Shown piece by piece: positions 45,872 to 57,130 of a stretch of DNA of 64,000 nucleotides. Below the pieces are notes generated by a model. That model was not told the DNA's origin and made no database searches. It was given only the letters and a program-made list of their open reading frames with translations. Position 1 is the stretch's first letter. Each line of letters opens with the position of its first letter. Source of the stretch: Owenia fusiformis (lineage: Eukaryota; Annelida; Polychaeta; Sabellida; Oweniidae); contig CAIIXF020000001.1 of the NCBI GenBank assembly GCA_903813345.2, forward strand, positions 41,321,366 through 41,385,365. Direction: 5' to 3'. The translations under genes and the position numbers were made by a program.

Positions 45872-48547
45872 TTATTATCCCATCGAACGAAGTTCGGAGG
45901 GATATAGGGAACACCTCCGTCCGTCTGTCCGTACGTCCGTCCGTCCGTCCGGGCAATAACTCAAATACCGTTGGCCCGATTTTGTTCATATTTTGTACAC
46001 ATATACCCTATGGGGTTAGAAGTTCTGCTCCAAAGCCGATTTTCAAAATGGCCGCTCATTTCAAAATGGCGGCCATTTTAGTGCCGATTTTACAGTAATT
46101 TAGGTGCAATATGTAAAACTGTAATAGCAATATGTTTTAAATGTAAAAAAATTATAAAGGACATTAATAATGCTACGGATATAGTCCTGAGTAAGGACAT
46201 TAGCGGTTACCGTTAGTGATTTGGTTTTCTGAATAAAAAGTCATTTTCTCCTTCCCTACGCCATTGGAGCGCCATCTGGCGTTTGGGAAGTGAATCGGGA
46301 CTAAATATTTATAGGGTAGGTCCTAATTTATCTGAAAACATGTCAGAGTTCAGTGGGAAATCTCATTTTAAGCTGGCGGCGGAGTGATTTTGACCTTGGT
46401 GATTTTTCCAGAATTCTCTGAGAAATCTGACGATAGAGGGGGTTAGTGTCTTCAAGTTTATTTATTTCAAAAATTTGGTGGACAACCCATGGTAAGATTG
46501 TTATAGCAGGCTAGGCGAGTCTCTCCCGAACACTGTGGTATGTTGCACTAGGCTTGGATACTAATCGTTAATAAGATACAGGGTAAAATGTTATAATGGC
46601 CACCTATGGGAAACTCTACTGTGGTCTTCAACCTATTAGAAGGCGCTTTTTGGGGGCATTTTGAAGGTTTTATCCCTTTTTGAGGTTTTTTAGTTCATTG
46701 TGAAGCCTTATAGCGCATATCATATTAAAGGGCTGTATCTTAGCTAAACAATGCTACCAAAATCGTAACATTTTGAAGTAATTTTGGTGTTTTGGGGGCG
46801 AGGCCACTGTACCAAGTACCCCGAATTCCATTCTCCCGTGCCATTCAATTGTTTTCGGGGCAGTTTTGAATGAACCTTTGTTTTTTCCTACCAATATGAC
46901 GTCATAAGATGCAATCGAACGCCTTAGCATGGATATCACTTGAAAGATAGTAGAAATCGCTTTCCAATGATACCCCATATGGCCATGTTCACCTCAGTTG
47001 GGTGTACTCAATCTGTGATGCAATCTGTAAGGTGTACCCCTACCCCAAAGAAATTTCAAGAAATCTCAAAATCAAATTTCCTGAATTTTGCTAAAAGGAC
47101 CTGTGTCTATAAGGATTGAATTTTCCTCCGTGCATTTTCTCAAATATAGGATTGTTATATACCATTGTGATCGGAATAATGCCTACAATGCTAATATTAC
47201 CATGTTGGAAGAAAACAGACTAATTCAGTTTACTATTAGGATATAGTCCTGAGTAAGGACATTAGCGGTTACCGTTAGTGATTTGGTTTTCTGAATAAAA
47301 AGTCATTTTCTCCTTCCCTACGCCATTGGAGCGCCATCTGGCGTTTGGGAAGTGAATCGGGACTAAATATTTATAGGGTAGGTCCTAATTTATCTGAAAA
47401 CATGTCAGAGTTCAGTGGGAAATCTCATTTTAAGCTGGCGGCGGAGTGATTTTGACCTTGGTGATTTTTCCAGAATTCTCTGAGAAATCTGACGATAGAG
47501 GGGGTTAGTGTCTTCAAGTTTATTTATTTCAAAAATTCGGTGGACAACCCATGGTAAGATTGTTATAGCAGGCTAGGCGAGTCTCTCCCGAACACTGTGG
47601 TATGTTGCACTAGGCTTGGATACTAATCGTTAATAAGATACAGGGTAAAATGTTATAATGGCCACCTATGGGAAACTCTACTGTGGTCTTCAACCTACAA
47701 ATGTAGATATTAAAGAAGCGCATGGCAGCCATCTTGAAAAATGGCGGCCTTTACTCGTCATTTTACGATTTTTGCTGTAACTCAAAAAATAGTGGAGCGA
47801 TTTTGTTCATATTTGGTATGTGAATACTATAAGCATTGCACACTGTCTAAAGACACTTTTGGTAGAAGGCGGCCATTTTGAAAAATGGCCGCCATTTTAA
47901 CGTATTTTACTATAACTCGAAAAGTAGTGGAGCGATTTTGTTCATATTTGGTATGTGAATACTATAAGCATGGCACACTGTCCTATGACATTTTTGTGAG
48001 AAGGCGGCCATTTTGAAAAAGATTTTGAAAAATGGCCCCCATTTTAACGTATTTTACTATAACTCGAAAAGTAGTGGAGCGATTTTGTTCATATTTGGTA
48101 TGTGAATACTATAAGCATGGTACACTGTCCTATGACACTTATGGTAGAAGGTGGCCATTTTGAAAAAAATTTTGAAAAATGGCCACCATTTTAACGTATT
48201 TTACTAGAACTCGAAAAGTAGTGGAGCGATTTTGTTCATATTTGATATGTGAATACTGTAAGCATGGCACATTGTCTAATAAAACTTTGGGGAGTAGTCG
48301 GCCATTTTGAAAAATGGCCACCATTTTTATGTTTGTTATTTTACAAGTACGTGTGCGATTTTTCAAAAATTTTAGAGGTGGCTACTTAAAAGCATATTAT
48401 TTCTTCTGATGACACCTTGGCAAGTGAGCAACCATTTTGAAAATGGTGGCCTTTCTGGTGTGTTGTTTTATGATATTTGTTATTCGTTTGTAGCTATCTC
48501 TGTTTGATGGGATTCGCTACGCTTTGGCGTTGCCGTTGTTCTGGTTT
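45872..48547. mobile_element. Modular dispersed repeat, copy 2
   Basis: The same start (TTATTATCCCATCGAACGAA), TCCG run, AGTAGTGGAGCGATTTTGTT modules and end (GATGGGATTCGCTACGCTTT) as 39498-41240. It is about 2.7 kb long because it contains the nested element 46177-47694. It lacks the TTAA insertion of copy 1. Confidence 0.78.
46177..47694. mobile_element. Nested element with 456-bp direct terminal repeats (TRIM-like)
   Basis: Two direct repeats of exactly 456 bp, 46177-46632 and 47239-47694, look nearly identical (one difference noticed: AAATTTGGTGG versus AAATTCGGTGG). They flank a 606-bp interior. The insertion splits AATGCTAC|AAATG of the host repeat, and CTAC occurs on both sides, a 4-bp target duplication; the unsplit site is present in copy 1 at about 39841. 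The repeats start GGATATAGTCC and end GTCTTCAAC, not TG...CA. The interior begins CTATTAG and ends CTATTA. No protease, integrase or reverse transcriptase ORF is present, so it is non-autonomous. Confidence 0.75.
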
Positions 48548-50149
48548 CAATTAAAGAAAGCTTTAACAAAATGGAAGGGAGGTAGTCTAGTGCTTTTTCC
48601 AAGAAAAAACATATTAATATTTTGACCCATCGCCTATATACAATTTAATTAGAACAAGTTATGGAAAACAAAAATATTTTTATACCGACATGTTTTTATA
48701 ACTGATTGTTTTCTTGGGTACATAAGTTATCAATAACTTATCATTTTGTATTCTTCATTAACAAATAAAGGCCTGTTTGTATCATCTAATTTACGTTTGA
48801 ATGTTGTGGAATTGTAACTAGTCGTATTTTATCATAGTAAGTGTGCAATAAAAGATACATTACATACTAGGTAATATAAAAAAAGTGGCGTTTTTCAGCC
48901 CACCCTGTACATGTACTATAAGAGTACTAATTTGAGAATACATGTGCATGTAGAAAAATATATAAGTGTAAAGATTTTCACCCACTGTGATATTGTGTTG
49001 AAGAGTGCCTACACTACATGGAATAAGAAAATCATTAGGTTTGGTGATCAACCTTTTTTCCCCAATATACCCTGAAATAGAGAGCCAAGCAGTAGAATAC
49101 AACCCTCTGAGTATGTCAGTTTGACTTAATTTATATTAAAGTTTTGATGTTTATGACCTCGGTACTTTTTATTATGGCCTTTATTGGAGTTGAACTGACT
49201 GAACGGTTTATACGCAAATTACAGTACGGAGATTTAAATCCTGATAACCAATCAGATTAGGTTGTTGTTTGGCTACACATTCTGATTGGAAAGTCAAGAA
49301 TAATTTTTTTAAAAAGAGTGTTGATAAAGCAAACTCATGTAAAGTGGCAACCAAATGTTTTTTCCCTAAACACAACCAGAAATTTTTTCCAAAACACAAC
49401 CAGAATTTCTTAATTTACCTTCCTGAAGTAGTTTGAAAATATAACCATGAGTGCCAGGTTTTGCCAAACCCTAGACTAGGTTATATTTTCATTGTTACCC
49501 TGCTTGTGCCCTGAGCCCATACTTTTTTGAAAGGGGTAAGCTCCCCAAAGGTGTAATGGTTTATCTGATTTGATGGAACCACGCCTTTAATTTTATGATA
49601 ATTGCCAATTTAAATGTCTGGTAGAGAGTTATAGCTTTAAATCATACTATAGTAAGCTTGGGAATATTCAACTCCCATTTTGAGAAATTGTTTGTACTTA
49701 AAGCATTCAGAACATTGCAAATTAGTTTATTTCTTATTTTTATCTCTTTATTTCTTAGCCACAACAATAAGTTGAGTATTTTTTTGCCAATAACTTATTT
49801 TCAGGAGTGGACCCATGGTATTATATTCTCACAATTTATGTATTAATGTTGTTAATTTCATGCACTAAGTGAATGAATTACTAAGCTGTACATGTACGAT
49901 GCTTTAATGGTTGTGCAAATGTACTTAGTTCTATATATACTGCTGCTATTTGTTAAGTTAAATGGTGAAAAGTCAACTAAGTTCTAAATATCTCTAATAC
50001 AGAGTCTAAAATGTACTAAGTTCTACATGACTGTACTTAAATGTACTAAAATCTATATGTACAGATTTTGAAAAAGTTCTATTTGTACAGGTTTAAAATA
50101 CTAGTTCTATGAATACAGAATGTGGATTTGTATGTACAGATTGTGAAAA

Positions 50150-50456
50150 TCTATAAGTTCTAGATGTACAGATTGTGGGTCTACTAAGTTCTAGATGTAC
50201 AGATTGTGGGTCTACTAAGTTCTAGATATACAGCTTGTGGGTCTACTAAGTTCTAGATGTACTGATTGTGGGTCTACTAAGTTCTCGATGTACAGATTGT
50301 GGGTCTACTAAGTTCTAGATATACAGCTTGTGGGTCTACTAAGTTCTAGATGTACAGATTGTGGGTCTACTAAGTTCTAGATGTACAGATTGTGGGTCTA
50401 TTAAGTTCTAGATGTACAGATTGTGGGTCTACTAAGTTCTAGATCGATGTACTGAT
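50150..50456. repeat. 31-bp tandem repeat, about 9-10 copies
   Basis: The unit TACTAAGTTCTAGATGTACA + GATTGTGGGTC repeats with few substitutions (CAGCTTGTGG and CTCGATG variants). Decayed precursors extend upstream to about 49975. Confidence 0.85.
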
Positions 50457-50907
50457 TGTGATGTGATTTTGTGCAGTGCATAGTTGCTCATATCTAAAAG
50501 AATGGTATAATTATAACAGAATGTATTCATATAAATGAATAAATTTAATTTATTGTAGTAGATATAGATGATATTGTGATATAGTGTGCTTTCTTTAGTG
50601 TTTGATGTTGGAAATATCAAATGAAATACAATGATACCCTTGGTGCACAAAATTACTACATTTCTACTTTCTCATGTAACCCTGAACTATAGACTCAGAA
50701 GAATCATTCTACCCTCTGAGTTATCAAATGATTTTCAAGATTTAATGCTGATACGTTCTTAATGAATTTTATGAGAGTTTGAATATGAAATTTATGTCAG
50801 CTACTCTTTTAGAGGCAGATGACTGACTGTGCATTGTCTCAAATTCTGATTGGATAGTTGTTTTTGGACTACGAATCTTTTTCATTAGAAAGGCTAGATC
50901 AAATTGT

Positions 50908-51054
50908 TATCCAGTATTGAATGATGTTATCCAGTATTGAATGACTTTATCCAGTACTGAATGATGTTATCCAGTATTGAATGACTTTATCCAGTACTGA
51001 ATGATGTTATCCAGTATTGAATGAATGTTATCCACTACTGAATGATGTTATCCT
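50908..51054. repeat. 20-bp tandem repeat, about 7 copies
   Basis: The unit TTATCCAGTATTGAATGATG alternates with TTATCCAGTACTGAATGATG and ...GACT variants. Confidence 0.8.
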
Positions 51055-52097
51055 GGTGCCTGATAGGGATGATGATACTTATTCATAACTTCATGGAAGT
51101 GTTCGGAGTCCTAGGAATCATTTCTATACCTACACTACACTACACTACACTATATAATACAAATAAATAACTCATTACACTTGATGAAATTTTAAACATT
51201 TTTTATCATATTCCTGGTACACAGGCACTGTAATGAGGATCATTACTATTATTTGAAATATAATAGCATTATTATGTTTTCTAGGAGTCATTGGAATCAA
51301 CAATTGGAATGAGCAACATTATAAATTGTTGAATTTTTGACAGCAATGTGTGTTTAATGAATAAATCCCAGCGGTTTAGATAAATGGTACATGTAATGTC
51401 CCATTTTGAATTCTATTAAATATTATATATTTAAGAGTAGATATTTTAGGAATTAGTAGGAATTTATATTTATTTATTTGAGTTGTATTGCACCATTTTG
51501 GTTCATTTTCATCCCCAGTCAATTGTACAATATTGTTGGTCAAGTAATTAGGAATAAATATGATTCATATAAAATTAATGAAATATGTTGGTTTATTTCT
51601 GATTAGTATGTACCTTAAATCCCAAAGATTCTACTTTCCACTATAAAGAGATGCATGTGATATATTTGTACCTTATATTTATGTGTTCTTGATATATTTG
51701 AGCATTCTGCAGTGACAATGCATGTCCAAATACTTGGTATCACCTTGATTTATGACTGCCATTGGCTGCTCAAAACATGTGATACACATTCAAAGTTGCT
51801 TTTTTACACTTTATTTAAGATCCTTTATTTGGAGAGAAAATTGAACTGATACATCCTAGATCACTTAATATCTCTACAAAAAATTAATCACCATACGATT
51901 ACTAATAATCGCCACCCTATCAATTATTTTTGTATAAGTTGCAATTGCTTAAACATAGATTGCGCCCTTTACTTTGAAATATACTTTGGAAGTCAAAACA
52001 TAATTTATTTCAGATGTTGCTCTCTGCAGGTTGGATTAATAGCACCCCCCTATTAATTTCTTCTTTCTCTGAATCATTTTATTTTATCCAATAACGC

Positions 52098-52521
52098 AGA
52101 TGCGAGTAGGTAGTTACCAGTTTCACCACCAGGTGGCTCGTTCGGGCAAGATAGCATGGCTGGTATAGTAGAAAGTTCCCTTTAACTTAAATTACATCTG
52201 TTTTAGTGGTTCAATTTTCATATAACCCTTATGTATCTAATAGTTATGCAAATCAAAATATGTCCAGTAAATGAAAATTTTATCTGACCAATACAAGAAA
52301 AGATATTTCACTTTTTGTGATTTTGTAATATGGGCTCTATGGAGAATCAACCCGAACTAGAAGTCACACTTTCAAAAATAATTCAATTTTCAAACTAGAT
52401 AAACAATTTTCGAAACCATATTTCTAGATGTACTTTTACATGTAGATTTCAAATTTAACATCGCTTTGACTGAATTTTGATTATTTAATGGCGTAAATCA
52501 AGATTTTTTCTACTCGCATCT
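52098..52521. mobile_element. MITE, AGATGCGAGTAG ends, copy 2
   Basis: AGATGCGAGTAG at the left and CTACTCGCATCT at the right are perfect 12-bp complements spanning 424 bp. The body matches 34430-34851 (422 bp) in reverse orientation. Non-coding. Confidence 0.8.
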
Positions 52522-53589
52522 AGTCTATTCATGCACAAGGCATTGATTTGGTTGAAAGCCCATGGGTTAAATAAGCAGTCAAAGAAGAACCACAGTGCAA
52601 TGTTATATTACAAAAGATAAACATAGTACTAAGTTATAATCTCAACTTTTGTATATTTTGAATTGTTATTGGGATTATAACAACTGTGTGGTCTCTTGTA
52701 TTTTGATACTTTTTCCTATATTTTCTGCCATAATATTTTTGAACCACAGCATCAAAATTACGACCGAGTGATGCTCTTAAAACTATGAGATCAAATCTAT
52801 TACTATGAATCTGACTGTATGTGGAGTCAACTTCAAAATCAAACAGAACACTATGATGTTTACTAAACAATAAATAGTATTTTATTGGAAGTAGAAGACT
52901 TTGGACAAAAGCATCGGAGTGTCTTATATAATATGTACAAACTGCTAGATACAAGATAGAAAATTACCAGTACTTCTTTTAAAACCAGCAGATGTCTGAC
53001 ATGGTGCTAATACAATAACAATAAGCAGAGTGATAATAAATCATAAATACATGAAAATACAACACCAAACATTAACAATGTTATAAATAATGTATCAACA
53101 ATACTTTGCCTATACATTCAAGACATTCATTTGGTGATTTGATGATACTTTATGAAGCATTTATAATCCAGTTTACGGTGGTGTAGCCAGGAAAAAAAGC
53201 AGCCAGCTGAAAATATTTCCAAACCTGTTCAAAAAAGCCCCATCCTAGCTTCACTACATTTCCATTATTTAGATTAAACAAAAATGGCGGCTATGTACAT
53301 CAGAAAGAAATATGCATGTAAATCACGATGGCAATAGAAGAACATGAAGATAGCCCTTTACGTGATGAGATCATGATACGTTGAATCAAAAATTAATGAC
53401 TTTAAGATTAAAAATTGATAAAAATTATATACTTGTATAATACAATTAAATTACAACTCAACATTGATAGAGGAATATTTTTCAAAGGATATTAAAAAAG
53501 CGACTAGGAAAGAGGCTCATCTGCATCATCCTGGCTACATGCGAGGTCTATGGAATTTAATGACTCATAACGTATACTAGTTGTTCTTG

Positions 53590-53691
53590 TATAGTTTGGT
53601 ACAAAAAATGCAACACTACACAAAAAATTGCAAAGCTTCAATCGCAATTGAGAAAATTAAACCGTTGTATTTTTTGTATCACCCTCTATAC
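53590..53691. repeat. Small foldback, TATAG...GTACAAAAAATGCAAC ends
   Basis: TATAGTTTGGTACAAAAAAT at the left pairs with ATTTTTTGTATCACCCTCTA at the right with a few mismatches, across about 50 bases. Confidence 0.5.
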
Positions 53692-55499
53692 ATAAATATC
53701 TTCAAAACATTTTTTATGTACATATCATCTATAATTACAAAAACATTGTTTTCATAAAGATTACAAAGAATGATCTGTCCATTAAAATGATTTTTATTAA
53801 TGTTTCTGTCCTGAAAGTATACATCAAGGATAACACAGCACTATAATGAATGTTATTATATTAGGCCATTAAATAAAGTGCATATTCAATTATCTCATGA
53901 ATATATCATCTTATATGAATCTATTATGGTTGCAAATCATGTAAAGATTAGTAAAGATAAAGTATAGAAGTTTTAAAGGGGCTTTTTGAAAAAAATGAAG
54001 TTAAAACTCACAATATGTTTGGGACATTGTCCCCTGGGTATCGTTTATAATCTCTGTCCTACATTCTCAGCATGGATGTGTCCTAGTACTTTTATCTGGG
54101 GTTGAGCTTCAGAACATGACTGAACGATAGTATTTATTCATTAATTACATTCCGTGACATATACATATCGTAAAGATGTAAATGTAATTATTATTACTAT
54201 AATGGATTACTGATGTCCCCCGGACCCCATTTTCTAATAAAAAGTATTAGAGATCGTGATTCCTGGATTTCAATCATCATCTTTGTAACCATGGCAATAT
54301 CATAAAAATACAAATCACAAATCAAATCATAATTTACAATATTATTTTGGAAAAAAAAACTGGAATAACATCATTCTCTATCTGTTGATATAAAAATGAG
54401 ATTCTTTGGTCTGTAAGTTATCGATTATAGTGCAATAATATTCGCACCAGCTTTCAAAATCTTTTTATGAACAAAATTCATAAAAATATAAAATTAAAAC
54501 ACTACGTATATGTAATTAACACCAGTCTTAAAATGACAATGTTGCGCATTATCCAGATAGGATGTGAAAATCTTCTTTTTCCTTTATATAAAGGGACTAG
54601 TTCAAAAGATCAATGCAGTACAGCTATTGTAACAAATACGTAAATAAAAATGAGTTCCCAGTTCAATGTACCCTTTGCATTCGTTTGACTTCTCTTAACT
54701 AAAATAAACCTGTGAACTCACCGCACCAATCAGTTTTCGTCGGCCAAATTTGACCGACGTTCTTTATATGGTCATTCCTTCTGACGTCATCATTGAGCCC
54801 AGAAGTGAGCAATGACACATATTTAATTAGAACGCATTTGGCGTATGTTTCTTCAAGCTCGCTGATTGGCGCGTAGGTCAAAAGTGATGCAACCAGAGTA
54901 CCCCTTGTTACATGAACCTATGAGATTGGAAAATTTCCTGAGTAAAACACATTTTAGAGGTCCAAAGGTGTTCGACTTACACAAATTTTACTGTGCATGT
55001 TTTTATTGTTAGCTTCTCAGCATTGATCATTTGAATTGACCCCACCCTTACTGTATAAGCCAAAGCAGTGCAGATCAAACAGTCAAATATTGAATTGCCT
55101 TATGTTTAAACTGATAAAACAAAATATAATACTTCCTAGAAAACTAATATCTTAACCTTATATAAAAAATATTTGCACCATTTATAAATAACCATTTTGC
55201 TCAGGTTTTTATACCAGGCCTAAAATCGAAATACATAATGTACAAATTGTTTCTCTTCATTAATACATTTATCTATGTGAATAAATAACCAGCTAATAAA
55301 AGAAATACTTAATTGTTGACTAAACCATTTTACAAAATGTTCTGAAGAACAGAAACAGAAAATTGCCTGATTCCATGTATTTCTTTCTTACAAGAGAAGG
55401 AAAGATGTCTCAGCCCTTTTAAATCAGAGTGCATACATTCATGCATCTACCCTATCCAAGCTCATCTAACTCCACACATATAATCCTTATGTTTCAATC

Positions 55500-55640
55500 T
55501 GTTTAAGGCTCATCTCTAGCTCCACATATTAAAGGCTCATCTCTAACTCCACCTATTAAAGGCTCATCGATAGCTCCACCTATTAAAGGCTCATCTATAG
55601 CTCCACAGTGGCTCATCTCTAGCTCCACCTATTCTACTAA
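55500..55640. repeat. 27-bp tandem repeat, about 4-5 copies
   Basis: The unit AAGGCTCATCTCTAGCTCCA + CCTATTA recurs with substitutions and one short deletion near 55608. Confidence 0.75.
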
Positions 55641-55912
55641 AAGCTTTACTTTCACCAATATTAAAGGCAATTGTACCAATTTGGGAAAAGCTAATCAAAT
55701 ATTCATCTGGTAGATAAAGGAAACAAGACCAATGCCTGGTGGAACCAGTATGAGCCATAACTTACATAACTTACCAGCTGTTAGCACATAAATATATTAT
55801 AAACTATAACTATAAACTATAAATAGAAACATAGGTTTGATACAGGAAACAACTTATAACTAATAGGTTAATCATGAAGATAATAAAAATGATTCAGCAA
55901 CTAAAAAAAAGT

Positions 55913-56090
55913 TAAATGTCAGTTGCAAGAAAGTACACAAAGTGCAATAAATGTCAGTTGCAAGAAAGTACACAAAGTGCAATAAATGTCAGTTGCAAGA
56001 AAGTACACAAAGTGCAATAAATGTCAGTTGCAAGAAAGTACACAATGTGCAATAAATGTCAGTTGCAAGAAAGTTTACAAAGTGCAATAA
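55913..56090. repeat. 35-bp tandem repeat, 5 copies
   Basis: The unit ATGTCAGTTGCAAGAAAGTA + CACAAAGTGCAATAA is almost identical between copies, so the array is recent or homogenised. Confidence 0.88.
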
Positions 56091-57130
56091 AAACATGGAT
56101 AGACATCTAACCTGACAGAAATGTATCAGGCATTATTACAATTCCTAATTACTTTTTTAGCTTTAAATCATGTTTTCATGTTAACATGTAGATGATTAAT
56201 TGGGATGAGATTTCTTTAGGTTATTTGTTGTAATTAGTTTTCAATTTTACAATCAAATTCAATTGAATAAAATCAAAATCAAATCAAATACTGCAGTTTT
56301 GTACAAAAAATGATATACAAACATTTAACACATTCCTTTTGTCCCTTGCTAATAACATGGAAAATGTAATCAATATGACATTTTTTGTAAGGGCAAGAAT
56401 GCCTACAAAAATATATCAAGATGTCTATGGATACAATAAGCTGCAATGTTCCTCAAGTAATACACCAACAATACCAAGTATTGCATCTAAGAATACAATC
56501 TCAATTGTATAAAGTCATGCACATTTTACGGTGTTCCTCTGAAATTTTAAAGAAGTGGCCATGTTTTGTTGCAGTTCTGCACAATTTAGAATGTTAACTG
56601 CAAACTTCATTTCTTGGAAAATCCACAATTTTTCTCTCTTTTTTGGTTTTAAACAGCTATCAGACATTTTATTCATGGGGATGATCAAATCTATTGAACA
56701 CAAACAGATGTATCCACTGCTTAATCGCTTACGGTCTAAAAATAGATTTATTCACCCATTTACAGAAACACAGGATGAAAACATTCCATCTTCATGGCAA
56801 CAATCTAAGAAACAACACACGTTATTGGTTCAGTTAATACTCCGTTATCCTCCACTCCTTTGACAACAAAAATCTCCATGATTCTCGATGAAGTTCATTC
56901 GAATTTACCAATAATTGGTGTGTAAGTCTGTACATCTTCCACTAAGGTGAGACTCTTAAGCTGCATTTATATGGTGAATGGGCATCATGTTCAATGACAT
57001 GTGTCAAATGTCATACATCGGTTCATTTCTTCGGATAATCTTTGGACTTGATATGCTCTATCAGGGACTTTTATAAAACACTGGCCCTGTTTCCATGTGT
57101 GTATTGAAACTACAGCCAGTTGTATAAATG

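Larger units (their letters stand above)
48548..52097. other. Intergenic DNA with simple tandem arrays
   Basis: No coding exon is recognised. It contains a single CCACCCTGTA transposon-type end near 48900 and the arrays described at 50150 and 50908; otherwise AT-rich unique sequence. Confidence 0.5.
52522..57130. other. Region downstream of PKI; probably includes its 3' UTR
   Basis: No coding exon is recognised. The PKI stop is at 57131-57133 on the minus strand, so the nearest part is 3' UTR. Its extent is unknown, and several TTTATT (AATAAA on minus) are present, one near 56745. Tandem arrays are at 55500-55640 and 55913-56090 and a small foldback at 53590-53691. Confidence 0.45.

Noticed and set aside
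46177-47694. Ordinary LTR retrotransposon or retrovirus-like provirus
   Set aside because: No gag/pol/env coding sequence, no TG...CA termini and no recognisable primer-binding site; recorded as a TRIM-like element instead.
50150-50456. CRISPR-like direct repeats
   Set aside because: The units are contiguous with no spacers; simple tandem repeat.
52634-52954. 106-codon minus-strand ORF
   Set aside because: No domain, no neighbouring exons with compatible phase, AT-rich composition; not supportable as a gene.
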